A stretch of 58,459 nucleotides of DNA from Myxococcales bacterium. GTDB taxonomy: Bacteria; Myxococcota_A; Polyangia; Palsa-1104; SHYY01. Below, piece after piece: positions 17,088 through 25,461 of the stretch. The stretch is taken from assembly GCA_009692555.1 (NCBI GenBank), contig SHYY01000014.1, positions 1-58,459 on the forward strand, written 5' to 3'. The notes below the pieces were generated by a model that was not told the DNA's origin, did not search any database, and saw nothing but the letters and a program-made list of their open reading frames with translations. Each line of letters begins with the position of its first letter. The stretch's first letter is position 1. Both the position numbers and the translations under genes were made by a program.

Positions 17088-18173
17088 CTAGAACCAGAAC
17101 GCGGCGCCGGCCGTGCCGGTCATGCCCCAGCTGTTCTCCTTCACGGGCGCGCCACTCACTCCGGAGTAGTACGACGACGGCCGGTCCGAGTCGTCACGGA
17201 ACAGCGCGAAGCCACGTACGTCCGCCTGGAGCGCGAACCAGCGGAAACGAAGCTCGAGGCCGACCCCGAGGTGGGCCTCGGCCTCGGTGAACTCCTGCTT
17301 GACCCGCTCGCCCCACTGGTTGGTGAGGCCCATGGTTGTGGCCACCACACCTATGCCGCCGAGGAAATAGAGGTTGAAGATCCGCGCGTCGTCGTTCGGG
17401 AAGACGTAGACCAGCGCCGAGACGAGCACCGGGACGCTGTCGCGGGTGACCTGCCCGACGTGGAAGTAGGGGCCGCTCTGCGGCGTGGGGGTCGCGCCGG
17501 TGTCGGGCGGGGGCGGGCTGTCCGAGGAGCCCTGGGGCGCCTCCTCGGCGCGCGGATCGGGCCGCGCGTGGTCGTCTTCGCTGCCCCCGCTGCCGAACTT
17601 GCCGTGCAGGAAGTCCACCGAGGCCTCCATGCCGAACCGGCCGCGCGTACGGAAGCGCATCTGGAGGCCGGCGCCGGCCATCACGACGTCCTTCCCGTTG
17701 ATCTCCTGGTCGATGCCCATCACGGCTGCGCGCAGGCCGAACGAGAAGAAGCGGGCCTTCGCCTGGGGGCCGCAGGAGGTGCAGGTGAGCTTCTGACGGC
17801 GCGCCGGGCGGGCAGGAACGTAGTAGACGGGCGGGGGCGGGTAGGCGTAGATCGGCGCTGCGTAGCCGGCCGGCGGGTAGTAGTAGCCCGGGTTTTGCGG
17901 CGCCGGATAGCCCTGCGGCGCCGGATAACCCTGCGGCGGATAGGCAGGAGGCGGGGGATACGCCTGCGGCGGCGGATACGCCGGCGGCGGGGGATAGGCC
18001 GGCGGGTAAGCCTGGGGCGGTGGGTACTGCGGAGGCGGTGGCGCCTGCGGAGGGGCCGCGAACACGGGTGGCGGCACGGCCCCCGAGCCGTAAGGGTCGA
18101 GCGGGTCCTGCTGGGCCTGGGCGCCATGAGCCAGGCCGAGAACAACCGATCCAACGATGAACAGATTCCGCAT
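17088..18173 (-). CDS. Outer-membrane beta-barrel protein with Pro/Tyr-rich N-terminal region
   Basis: The protein has 361 aa from the ATG at 18173. A signal peptide (MRNLFIVGSVVLGLAHGAQA) precedes a region (about 25-125) of PPxAYPPPQAYPPP-type repeats. The rest has alternating hydrophobic strands (FGMEASVDFLHGKF, LNLYFLGGIGVVATT-like segments) and ends in GTAGAAFWF; a terminal aromatic residue is the usual BAM recognition signal. A short TCTSCGP lies between the repeat region and the barrel. Function unknown, perhaps adhesive or structural. Confidence 0.7.
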   Translation of the reverse strand: MRNLFIVGSVVLGLAHGAQAQQDPLDPYGSGAVPPPVFAAPPQAPPPPQYPPPQAYPPAYPPPPAYPPPQAYPPPPAYPPQGYPAPQGYPAPQNPGYYYPPAGYAAPIYAYPPPPVYYVPARPARRQKLTCTSCGPQAKARFFSFGLRAAVMGIDQEINGKDVVMAGAGLQMRFRTRGRFGMEASVDFLHGKFGSGGSEDDHARPDPRAEEAPQGSSDSPPPPDTGATPTPQSGPYFHVGQVTRDSVPVLVSALVYVFPNDDARIFNLYFLGGIGVVATTMGLTNQWGERVKQEFTEAEAHLGVGLELRFRWFALQADVRGFALFRDDSDRPSSYYSGVSGAPVKENSWGMTGTAGAAFWF

Positions 18174-18326
18174 GAGGTCACCGCTCCGAGGCGAGTTGCC
18201 CGCGCTGCTAGTCAACATATATGCCAGCGCTCGGCGCCCAGATCAAGCCACCGCGGGCGGGTTTCCATCGCCCCGGCGGCGTGACGTGACCGTCGGTTCG
18301 CGCCCGACCGTGAATGGGCGTTCACA

Positions 18327-18355
18327 TTGACACCCCGCAAGCGCGTGGGTAGAAC
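18327..18355 (+). promoter_or_regulatory. Promoter of the sugar epimerase gene, probably leaderless
   Basis: A consensus TTGACA (-35, 18327-18332), 17-nt spacer and TAGAAC (-10, 18350-18355) are present. The -10 ends 8 nt before the ATG at 18364, which leaves room for essentially no 5' leader. Confidence 0.6.
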
Positions 18356-18363
18356 CGAGCGCC

Positions 18364-19302
18364 ATGGCTCATTACCTTGTGACCGGCGGCGCCGGCTTCA
18401 TCGGATCGAATCTGGCCCACTCCTTGGTGGCCCGTGGCGAGCGCGTGCGGGTTCTCGACAACTTCTCCACCGGGCGCGACGGCAACCTCGCCCCCCTCGC
18501 CGGGCGCATCGAGATCGTGCGCGGTGACATCCGCAGCGAGGACGACGTGCGGAGGGCGGTGGAGGGCGTGGACTACGTGCTGCATCAGGCCGCGCTCCCA
18601 TCGGTGCAGCGGTCGGTCGAAGATCCGATCGAGAGCGACCGGGTGAACGTCCTCGGGACCCTCCACGTACTCCAGGCGGCGCGCGAGGCGAAGGTGAAGC
18701 GCGTGGTCTTCGCGGCCTCCTCCGCCGCCTACGGCGAGACGCCGACGCTGCCCAAGGTCGAGTCGATGGCGCCCGATCCACTCTCACCGTACGCGGTGAC
18801 CAAGCTGGCTGGCGAGAGCTACTGCAAGGTCTTCCACATCAACTACGGCCTCGAGACGGTGGCGCTGCGCTATTTCAACGTTTTCGGCCCGCGCCAGGAT
18901 CCGAAGTCGCAGTACGCGGCAGTGATCCCCAACTTCGTCACCGCGGCGCTGCGCGGCGAGGCGCCGACCATCTATGGGGATGGCGAGCAGTCGCGCGACT
19001 TCTGCTACATCGACAACTGCGTCGAGGCGAATCTCAAGGCCTGCACCGCGCCCGACGCGGCCGGCAAGATGTTCAACGTCGCGTGCGGCGAGCGCACCAC
19101 GCTGCTCGATGTGATCGCCGCCCTCGGCGAGATCACCGGCCGCGCGATCACCCCGCGCCACCTCCCGGCCCGCTCCGGCGACATCAAGCACTCGCTGGCC
19201 GACATGGATCGCGCACGCGCCATCCTCGGCTATACCGGCGCGGTAACGTTCGCGGAGGGGCTGCGGCGCACGGTCGCCTGGTACCGCGAGATCCAGGCGT
19301 GA
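18364..19302 (+). CDS. NAD-dependent epimerase/dehydratase (UDP-hexose or UDP-HexNAc 4-epimerase type)
   Basis: The protein has 312 aa and is an extended short-chain dehydrogenase. It has the NAD-binding TGGAGFIGSN (residues about 7-16), the catalytic SSAAYGE region and PYAVTKLAGE (YxxxK). DFCYIDNCVEANLKA and YFNVFGPRQDPKSQYAAVIP match WbpP/GalE-like epimerases that act on UDP-sugars for polysaccharide or LPS synthesis. The precise sugar cannot be told. A strong promoter sits just upstream; yicC follows after 4 nt. Confidence 0.88.
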   Translation: MAHYLVTGGAGFIGSNLAHSLVARGERVRVLDNFSTGRDGNLAPLAGRIEIVRGDIRSEDDVRRAVEGVDYVLHQAALPSVQRSVEDPIESDRVNVLGTLHVLQAAREAKVKRVVFAASSAAYGETPTLPKVESMAPDPLSPYAVTKLAGESYCKVFHINYGLETVALRYFNVFGPRQDPKSQYAAVIPNFVTAALRGEAPTIYGDGEQSRDFCYIDNCVEANLKACTAPDAAGKMFNVACGERTTLLDVIAALGEITGRAITPRHLPARSGDIKHSLADMDRARAILGYTGAVTFAEGLRRTVAWYREIQA

Positions 19303-19306
19303 GGCG

Positions 19307-20182
19307 ATGAGATCCATGACCGGCTACGGGCGCGGGCGCTGCGACGTGGCGGGACGGCGGCTGGTGGTGGAGATCCGCTCGGTCAACCACCGCTTCCTCG
19401 ATCTCAAGCAGCGCCTGCCGTGGGCGGATCCTGGCATCGAGCAGCGGATCGCCCTGGCGGTGCGGAAGCGAATCGATCGCGGCGCGCTGTCGCTGACGGT
19501 ACGCGACGAAGGGGGCGACGAGGCGGGGCCCGCGGTGACAGCCAACGTCGGGCTGGCACGCGCCTACCATCGCGCCCTCGAGGAGATTCGTGTCGCCTGC
19601 GGGCTGGCGGAGCCTCCGTCGCTGGCGGTGATCGCCGCGTTGCCCGGCGTGCTGGTGGTGGGCGAGTCCGCCGTCGACGGGGACCGCATGTGGGACGAGC
19701 TCGCGCCGGGACTCGGGCGCGCGATCGACGAACTGTGCGCGGCGCGCGAGCGGGAAGGGGAGGCGCTGCGCAGTGATCTGGCCGGCCGGGTTGCCCGGCT
19801 GCGCGAACTGGCGGGCGAGGTGGCGACGCTGGCCGGGGAGGCGCCCGCCGAGGCGCGGAGGCGGCTCCAGGATCGACTCGCGCGCCTGCTCGCGCCCGGG
19901 GAGGTCGATCCGCAGCGGCTGGCTCAGGAGGTGGCGATCCTGGCCGACCGTGCCGACGTCGCCGAGGAGCTGACGCGGCTGCGCACCCACCTCGACGAAG
20001 CGACGCGCCTGCTCGCCGAGCCGCGCCCCTCGGGAAGGCGCCTCGACTTCCTCGCCCAGGAGCTTCACCGCGAGGTCAACACGGTCGGGTCGAAGGCCCA
20101 GCGCGCGGAGATCGCCCAGCGCGTGGTCGAGGCCAAGACCGAGGTCGAGCGGCTGCGCGAGCAGGTTCAGAACGTCGAGTAG
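19307..20182 (+). CDS. yicC: YicC/YloC family endoribonuclease
   Basis: The protein has 291 aa. It starts MRSMTGYGRG, the conserved N-terminus of the family. The C-terminal block GRRLDFLAQELHREVNTVGSKAQ is the diagnostic end of YicC proteins (DUF1732). E. coli YicC is an oligomeric RNase linked to small-RNA turnover. The ATG at 19307 lies 4 nt after the epimerase stop, so the two genes are probably cotranscribed. In many genomes yicC precedes gmk, but here a convergent FHA gene follows. Confidence 0.93.
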   Translation: MRSMTGYGRGRCDVAGRRLVVEIRSVNHRFLDLKQRLPWADPGIEQRIALAVRKRIDRGALSLTVRDEGGDEAGPAVTANVGLARAYHRALEEIRVACGLAEPPSLAVIAALPGVLVVGESAVDGDRMWDELAPGLGRAIDELCAAREREGEALRSDLAGRVARLRELAGEVATLAGEAPAEARRRLQDRLARLLAPGEVDPQRLAQEVAILADRADVAEELTRLRTHLDEATRLLAEPRPSGRRLDFLAQELHREVNTVGSKAQRAEIAQRVVEAKTEVERLREQVQNVE

Positions 20183-20222
20183 CGGGGCGCGCCCGGCTCA
20201 GTCCCCGAAGACCCAGGGGACG

Positions 20223-20243
20223 CTGTGGAGCCGCCTGCGGCGG
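20223..20243. repeat. 21-nt dispersed repeat with inner palindrome (copy 1)
   Basis: A 21-nt stretch beginning CTGTGGAGCCGCC is shared exactly with 38237-38257. It contains CCGCC and GGCGG arms around a short loop. This copy lies in the 72-nt gap between the convergent yicC and FHA genes. Confidence 0.7.
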
Positions 20244-20254
20244 GTCGATAAGGC

Positions 20255-20815
20255 TCAGCGGGCTTCGGGGCGGAGGCGGTCCCAGCAGGCGCCCGCGTCG
20301 AGCAGCGTGAACTCGACGAGGCCGAAGCGCAGCGTGTCGAGGTTCTTGACGGCGCGGCCTGGGCTGCGCGCGTCGACCCGGCGCGTTCCGACCCAGGTGC
20401 CGTTCCGCGAACCGCCCTCGGCGACCTCGAGCTGTCCGCCGCGCATGCGAAAGAAAGCGTGGAACTTCGAGACCGAGACATCGTGCAGCACGAGGTCGTT
20501 GTTGTCGGTGCGCCCGAGGGTGATCATCGAGGGAAAGGTCTCCCGCACCTTGCGCACGGCGAGGATCGTGGTGGGCGCCGCCGAGCGTTCGGGCGTGAAG
20601 CGGGCGCCGAGCTTGTCGATCGTCGCCGTGGCGCGCGGGCCTTCCGGGCGCACGAGCTGGCTGCCACCGACGAGAAAAAAGAACGGGCAGGCTGCCACGA
20701 ACTGGGCGCGCGACCTGCGGAGCGCGGTCTCCGCGAACGGCTGCAGGCCCAAAAGCGGTAGCGCCTGCTCCCTCTCCTGTGGGGCCGCCTGGGTATTGAC
20801 CATCCGGTAGAGCAT
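20255..20815 (-). CDS. FHA-domain protein
   Basis: The protein has 186 aa. The C-terminal half is a forkhead-associated domain: MITLGRTDNNDLVLHDVSVS, KFHAFF and GSRNGTWVGTRRV carry the GR, SxxH-like and NG core residues that bind phosphothreonine. The N-terminal 75 residues match nothing I recognise. An AGGAGG Shine-Dalgarno precedes the ATG. It is likely to read out Ser/Thr kinase activity; a kinase is encoded at 38.3 kb, but a direct link is inference. Confidence 0.85.
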   Translation of the reverse strand: MLYRMVNTQAAPQEREQALPLLGLQPFAETALRRSRAQFVAACPFFFLVGGSQLVRPEGPRATATIDKLGARFTPERSAAPTTILAVRKVRETFPSMITLGRTDNNDLVLHDVSVSKFHAFFRMRGGQLEVAEGGSRNGTWVGTRRVDARSPGRAVKNLDTLRFGLVEFTLLDAGACWDRLRPEAR

Positions 20816-20977
20816 CGGACCTCCTGCGTGAGTCGTGTCAGGGCGTCGCCGCGGTGTCAGGCCGCTGACGGCGTCCGCCGCGCGTCTGGCCGCCCGGGCT
20901 TTTCCCAGGCGACGCGCGGCTCGTTGGCCAGCTGAAGCAGGGGCCGTGCCACGCGGGGTGACGGCGGCCAGTTGTGC

Positions 20978-20983
20978 TATGGT
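20978..20983 (+). promoter_or_regulatory. -10 box TATGGT 8 nt before the GAF protein start
   Basis: TATGGT lies with exactly 8 nt before the ATG at 20992. No convincing -35 is present. The position repeats the leaderless pattern of other genes here. Confidence 0.35.
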
Positions 20984-20991
20984 GCAGCACC

Positions 20992-21840
20992 ATGGCCGAC
21001 GCGGAAGGCAAGGAGCCGAAGCCCGACGACGAGGGCGGCCTGGGCTCCACCAAGCGCGACTTCATCCAGACGTTCTTCAAGCGGGCCGGCGAGTTCACCG
21101 ACGATCTCCTGCGCGAGAACGAGCGGCTGCGCTTCCGCGTGCTGCAGCTCGAGGAGGGCGCCCGCGGGCGCGCAGCCGAGGTCGCGCCGTCGAGCGGCAC
21201 GCTGCGCGAGCTGGCGGCCCGCATCGAGCAGCTCGAGCACGAGCGCGAGCAGCTGCTCCAGCGGGTCCACTTCGTCGCCAGCGAGAACCTGGACTTCGAG
21301 CAGCGCGCCCGCGAGATCGAGCGCGAGAACAACAATCTGGCGAACCTCTACGTCGCCTCCTACCAGCTTCACTCGACGGTCGACCTGCGCGAGCTGACGC
21401 AGATCGTCGTCGAGATCCTGCTCAACTTCGTTGGCGCCCGCACGTTCGCGGTCCTGCTGCTGGACGAGCCGCTCGGGGTCCTTCGGCCGCTCGCGGCCGA
21501 GGGGATCGCCCGCGCCGAGGTGCCGCCCGCGCGCAGGGGGGAGGGGGTCGTTGGTGCGGCGGTGGCGACGGGGCGACCGCATGTGGATCCGGCGGCCAAC
21601 CGCTCGGCGCGCGATCTGGCGCGGCCGATGATCGTGACCCCGCTGCGGATCCAGGATCGGGTGGTCGGCGCGATCGTGATCTGGGATCTGCTGCCGCAGA
21701 AGACCGAGCTCGCCGAAGTGGACTCCGAGCTGTTCAACCTCCTCGCCGCTCACGCGGCCACCGCGCTCCAGGGCGCCAAGCTCGCTTCCGAGCTCGGCGG
21801 TCGGGCGGTGGCGCTGTGGGACGCCGTGGACCTGGTCTAG
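20992..21840 (+). CDS. Coiled-coil plus GAF-domain signalling protein
   Basis: The protein has 282 aa. Residues about 25-115 are a charged coiled coil (LLRENERLRFRVLQLEE, IEQLEHEREQLLQRV). Residues about 125-275 form a GAF domain (LRELTQIVVEILLNFVGART, RPMIVTPLRIQDRVVGAIVI). No enzyme domain is attached, so it probably acts as an adaptor or sensor. It is followed after 8 nt by a CheY-like regulator and then a MshEN-type protein, suggesting a signalling unit. The start at 20992 is favoured by the -10 position. Confidence 0.8.
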   Translation: MADAEGKEPKPDDEGGLGSTKRDFIQTFFKRAGEFTDDLLRENERLRFRVLQLEEGARGRAAEVAPSSGTLRELAARIEQLEHEREQLLQRVHFVASENLDFEQRAREIERENNNLANLYVASYQLHSTVDLRELTQIVVEILLNFVGARTFAVLLLDEPLGVLRPLAAEGIARAEVPPARRGEGVVGAAVATGRPHVDPAANRSARDLARPMIVTPLRIQDRVVGAIVIWDLLPQKTELAEVDSELFNLLAAHAATALQGAKLASELGGRAVALWDAVDLV

Positions 21841-21848
21841 AGGGCACC

Positions 21849-22223
21849 ATGGCGTGGACCGCGTTGGTCGTCGAAGACAGCCCCACCATGCGACAGCTGA
21901 TCGTGTTCGCCCTGGCCCGGATCAAGGGCCTCTCGGTGATCGAGGCCGACGACGGTGTGGACGCGCTGAAGAAGCTCGCCGGCACCAAGGTCGACATCCT
22001 GATCACTGACATCAACATGCCGATCATGGACGGCCTCAAGCTCACCAAGCGGGTTCGCAGCGACGAGGCGCTGAAGAGGATCCCGATCGTGATCATCACA
22101 ACCGAGGGGGCCGACGAGGACCGCCAGCGCGCCCTGGCGCTCGGGGCGAACGCCTACATCACCAAGCCGATCCAGGCGCCGCAGGTGCTCTCCAAGGTCA
22201 AAGAGCTGCTCAAGATCGCGTGA
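21849..22223 (+). CDS. CheY-like stand-alone response regulator
   Basis: The protein has 124 aa, a single receiver domain. The acidic pocket ED (residues 9-10), the phospho-acceptor Asp54 in TDINMP, the Thr in ITTEG and Lys in YITKP are all present. There is no output domain, so it acts by protein-protein contact, as in chemotaxis or motility systems. It lies 8 nt after the GAF gene and 28 nt before the MshEN gene. Confidence 0.92.
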   Translation: MAWTALVVEDSPTMRQLIVFALARIKGLSVIEADDGVDALKKLAGTKVDILITDINMPIMDGLKLTKRVRSDEALKRIPIVIITTEGADEDRQRALALGANAYITKPIQAPQVLSKVKELLKIA

Positions 22224-22251
22224 TCGGCGCGCTCGCCGATATACTGGAGCC

Positions 22252-23361
22252 ATGCGAATCGGCGAACTGATGGTGCAGACGGGCGTGCTCAGCCAGGAGC
22301 AGCTCCGCACGGCGCTGCGCCGCCAGCAGGCGACTGGCGATCGGATCGGGGCGTTGCTGGTCGATCTCGGCTACATCAACGAGGCGCTGCTGGCGCAGAT
22401 GCTGGCCTCGCAGCTTCAGCTCCCGACAGCGACGGCGGCGGCGCTCGAGAAGGTCGCGGTGAACGTGCTCGCGCTGCTCACGCCCGAGCTGGCGGCGCGC
22501 TTCCACGTCTGCCCGGTCCGTCTCGACGGCAAGCGGCTGTGGCTGGCGATGAGCGACCCGACCGATCGCGACGTGATCGACGTGCTCCAGCAGGCGACCG
22601 GGTGCGAGATCCGGGCGATGGTCGCGCCCGACACGCTGATCACCTACGCCCTCGATCGCCACTACCGGGTGCCGCGGGCGCCCGAGCTGGTGCCCGTCAC
22701 CGACGAGGTGCCGGTGGCGATGACGATCGAGCTCTCGAACGCACCGCCTGCGCGTCCGGATCCTGCGCCTCCCGCGGGAAGGGCGCTCGGGCGGATCGTC
22801 CCGCAGCCCACTCCACGCGCTTCGCCGGTGCCGGTCGCGGCCGTGGCCGTGGCAACGCAAAAGCCGATCGCGGGGCGAATCACCCCGACCGAGCTCGGGA
22901 CACGCCTCGAGGGCTGCCGGAGCCGGGTCGACCTGTTCGACGTCGCGCTCGGGCTCCTCGGGCAGGACTTCGGTCGGGTGGTGGTGCTCGCGCTCCGTCG
23001 CGGACAGCTGGTGTGCGCGCGTGCGCAGGGGGCGGTGGCCGACGAGCAGGCCCTGCGCGGCTTCTCGGCGCGGCCGCGCGACATCCCGGTGATCGCCCAG
23101 GCGATCGAGGACGGCGTGCCGCGGATGGGGCGGGCCGCGTCGGGCACCCTCGGGCCCCTCGGGCCGGCGGTGGGCCCCCCGGGCGACCGCGCGATCCTGA
23201 TCCTGCCGGTTCGCTGCTCGGGCGAGTCGCTCGGCTGCTTCCTCGCGCTCGACGGGCGCGACGGCGTGGAGGCCTGGTTCGAGGACTACGCGCGGGTGGC
23301 CGAGAAGCTCGACTTCGCGCTGCAGATGGAGGCGCTGCGCCGCCTGCTCCTCGGATCCTAG
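22252..23361 (+). CDS. MshEN (GspE N-terminal) domain protein without ATPase, C-terminal GAF-like domain
   Basis: The protein has 369 aa. Residues 2-25 and 31-54 are two copies of the RLGxxLxxxGxxxxxxLxxxLxxQ-type motif, separated by 5 residues, which is the arrangement known to bind cyclic-di-GMP in MshEN domains. Residues about 55-145 complete a GspE_N-like fold (LAARFHVCPVRLDGKRLWLAMSDPTD-type segment). A Pro/Ala linker follows, then a C-terminal domain (about 215-365) resembling GAF. No Walker motifs are present, so it is not a pilus or secretion ATPase. A TATACT -10-like box and GGAG lie just before the ATG. Confidence 0.75.
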   Translation: MRIGELMVQTGVLSQEQLRTALRRQQATGDRIGALLVDLGYINEALLAQMLASQLQLPTATAAALEKVAVNVLALLTPELAARFHVCPVRLDGKRLWLAMSDPTDRDVIDVLQQATGCEIRAMVAPDTLITYALDRHYRVPRAPELVPVTDEVPVAMTIELSNAPPARPDPAPPAGRALGRIVPQPTPRASPVPVAAVAVATQKPIAGRITPTELGTRLEGCRSRVDLFDVALGLLGQDFGRVVVLALRRGQLVCARAQGAVADEQALRGFSARPRDIPVIAQAIEDGVPRMGRAASGTLGPLGPAVGPPGDRAILILPVRCSGESLGCFLALDGRDGVEAWFEDYARVAEKLDFALQMEALRRLLLGS

Positions 23362-23363
23362 GC

Positions 23364-24263
23364 ATGGGGCTGGGCCTCGAGGAGGCGTGCGATCTCTACC
23401 TCGATCACGTGAAGATCGAGCGCGGCCTCGCGCAAAACACCGTCGTCTCCTACGCCTTCGATCTGACGAAGTTCCGCGCTTTTCTCGTCGCTGCCAAGGT
23501 GGAGGAGGTGGGCGCGGTCGAGGCGCGCCACGTGCTCCGGTTTCTGGTCGAGCTGGCCGAGGCGGGGGTGAGCGTGCGCACCCAGGCACGCCACCTGGTG
23601 ACCGTGCGCGGCCTGTTCCGCTATCTGCGCGCGGAGCGCCGCGTCACCCTCGACCCGACGGCCGAGATCGACCGGCCACAGCTCGGCAGCCCGTTGCCCG
23701 TGTTCCTCACCCTCGACGAGGTGGAGCGCCTGCTCGCGGCGCCGGACGCGACGAACCCGCGGGGCCTGCGCGATCTCGCGATGATCGAGACGCTCTACGC
23801 CACCGGGCTCCGCGTGACCGAGCTGATCTCGATCCGACTCGGCGACATCAACCTCGCCGAGGGCTTCGTGGTGGTGCTCGGCAAGGGGCGCAAGCAGCGC
23901 GTCGTCCCCGTCGGTGAGGCGGCGCGCGATCGGATCAACGACTACCTCGCGGCAGCCCGCCCGACCTTCGATCGGGGACGCAACCTCCCGCCGCTGTTCC
24001 TCTCCCGCCTGGGGCGTGGGCTCACCCGCCAGTCGGTCTGGCAGCTCATCGGCGGGTACGCGCGGGCCGTCGGGATCCGCAAGGCGATCTCGCCGCACAA
24101 GCTGCGCCACTCCTTCGCCACCCACCTCCTCGAGCGCGGCGCCGAGCTGCGCGCGGTGCAGGCGATGCTCGGCCACGCCAACATCGGCACGACCCAGATC
24201 TACACCCACCTCTCGTCGCAGCGCCTGAAGGACGTGGTCAAGCGCCACCACCCGCGCGCATGA
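23364..24263 (+). CDS. xerD: Tyrosine recombinase XerD
   Basis: The protein has 299 aa, the usual length of XerC/D. The N-terminal SAM-like domain has LYLDHVKIERGLAQNTVVSY. The catalytic domain has Arg in YATGLRVTEL, Lys in GKGRKQRVVP, HKLRHSFATHLL, LGHANIGTTQ and Tyr in IYTHLS. This enzyme resolves chromosome dimers at dif with XerC. It starts 2 nt after the previous stop and overlaps the next gene by ATGA. Assignment to XerD rather than XerC rests on overall pattern. Confidence 0.9.
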   Translation: MGLGLEEACDLYLDHVKIERGLAQNTVVSYAFDLTKFRAFLVAAKVEEVGAVEARHVLRFLVELAEAGVSVRTQARHLVTVRGLFRYLRAERRVTLDPTAEIDRPQLGSPLPVFLTLDEVERLLAAPDATNPRGLRDLAMIETLYATGLRVTELISIRLGDINLAEGFVVVLGKGRKQRVVPVGEAARDRINDYLAAARPTFDRGRNLPPLFLSRLGRGLTRQSVWQLIGGYARAVGIRKAISPHKLRHSFATHLLERGAELRAVQAMLGHANIGTTQIYTHLSSQRLKDVVKRHHPRA

Positions 24264-25405
24264 TGGCGCCCGTGCGATCGCTCCTGGTCTTCGCGCTCGT
24301 CGCCGGGTGCTCCTCCCATCCGGCGGCTCCCGATGGTGGCGCCACGGCGTGGCTCGAGGGGGCGCGGATCCTCGTCCCCGGCGAGGGCGTGCAGAACCAG
24401 GACTGCCGGACGGCGATCTGCCAGCACAACGAGAATACCGATCTGGTCGTCTGGAAGGGAGCGATCTACCTCGTCCACCGGAGCGCGCGCAGCCAGATCC
24501 TCGGACCCAACAGCGCGCTGCACATCTACCGCACCACCGACGAGGGGAAGCGCTTCGAGCACCTTGCGGTCATCCCCGCGCCGGCCGATCGCGATCTGCG
24601 CGATCCGCACTTCTACGTGGTCGGCGACGAGCTGTTCATCAAGGCGCTGATCCGCAAGCCGATCACCTCGGCGCGCGACTCCTTCGTCGACACCGTGGCG
24701 GTCATCTCCCGCTCGAAGGACGGCGTCGCCTGGAGCGCGCTCACCGAGGCGGGCCCGACCACCTGGAGCTTCTGGCGGATCGTCCCGCAGGCCGGTCGCT
24801 ACTACAGCGCGGCCTACGAGGACGGTGACAAGAGCGTGGTGCTCTTCTCGTCGAAAGACGGGCTCGCCTGGACCCGCGGCGCGCTGATCTACGGGATCGC
24901 GGAGGACACCCCGCTCGAGACCGAGCTGACCTTCTTCCCGTCGGGGCGGCTGCTCGCGCTGGTGCGGATGGACGGCACCGACAAGGAGCTGCTCGGCACC
25001 GAGGGACGCCTCCGCACCAAGGTCTGCTGGGCCGAGCCCCCCTACGACAAGTTCACCTGCCCCGACGAGTTGACCGGCCAGCGCCTCGACGGGCCGCTCA
25101 GCTTCTTCTGGAAGAATCGGCTCTTCTCGCTCAGCCGCAAGCACCTCCCGACGGGCGGCCGCAAGCGCACCGCGCTGTTCGAGCTGACCGGGATGCTCGA
25201 CGGGGGACCGATCGCGATCAAGGAGTGGGGCGAGGTCCCGAGCGCGGGCGACACCGCCTACGCGGGCGCGGCCGCCATCGACGGCGATCGCTTCCTCGTC
25301 ACCTGGTACTCCGGCGACCTGGTGGTCGACGACAACTGGGCGCGCGGGATCCTCGACGCGACCGATATCTGGCAGGCCACGATCGACTTCTCGCGCCTCC
25401 AGTAG
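24260..25405 (+). CDS. Sialidase-like beta-propeller lipoprotein
   Basis: The protein has 381 aa. A short signal MMAPVRSLLVFALVAG precedes the lipobox Cys. Asp-box-like repeats appear at YRTTDEGKRFEHL, SRSKDGVAWSAL and FSSKDGLAWTRG, the SxDxGxxW pattern of sialidase (BNR) propellers. The catalytic residues of true sialidases cannot be assigned with confidence. It overlaps xerD by ATGA although the functions seem unrelated. Confidence 0.7.
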   Translation: MMAPVRSLLVFALVAGCSSHPAAPDGGATAWLEGARILVPGEGVQNQDCRTAICQHNENTDLVVWKGAIYLVHRSARSQILGPNSALHIYRTTDEGKRFEHLAVIPAPADRDLRDPHFYVVGDELFIKALIRKPITSARDSFVDTVAVISRSKDGVAWSALTEAGPTTWSFWRIVPQAGRYYSAAYEDGDKSVVLFSSKDGLAWTRGALIYGIAEDTPLETELTFFPSGRLLALVRMDGTDKELLGTEGRLRTKVCWAEPPYDKFTCPDELTGQRLDGPLSFFWKNRLFSLSRKHLPTGGRKRTALFELTGMLDGGPIAIKEWGEVPSAGDTAYAGAAAIDGDRFLVTWYSGDLVVDDNWARGILDATDIWQATIDFSRLQ

Positions 25406-25422
25406 CTCCCGTCGGTTCGCGC

Positions 25423-25451
25423 TTGAACCGCCCCCTCCCCGCGATCATAAT
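25423..25451 (+). promoter_or_regulatory. Promoter of the M50-scpA-scpB-rluB-cmk operon
   Basis: TTGAAC (-35, 25423-25428), a 17-nt spacer and CATAAT (-10, 25446-25451) lie 10 nt before the ATG at 25462. This is the only strong promoter upstream of the five overlapping or near-overlapping genes that follow. Confidence 0.6.
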
Positions 25452-25461
25452 TCGCACCGAA

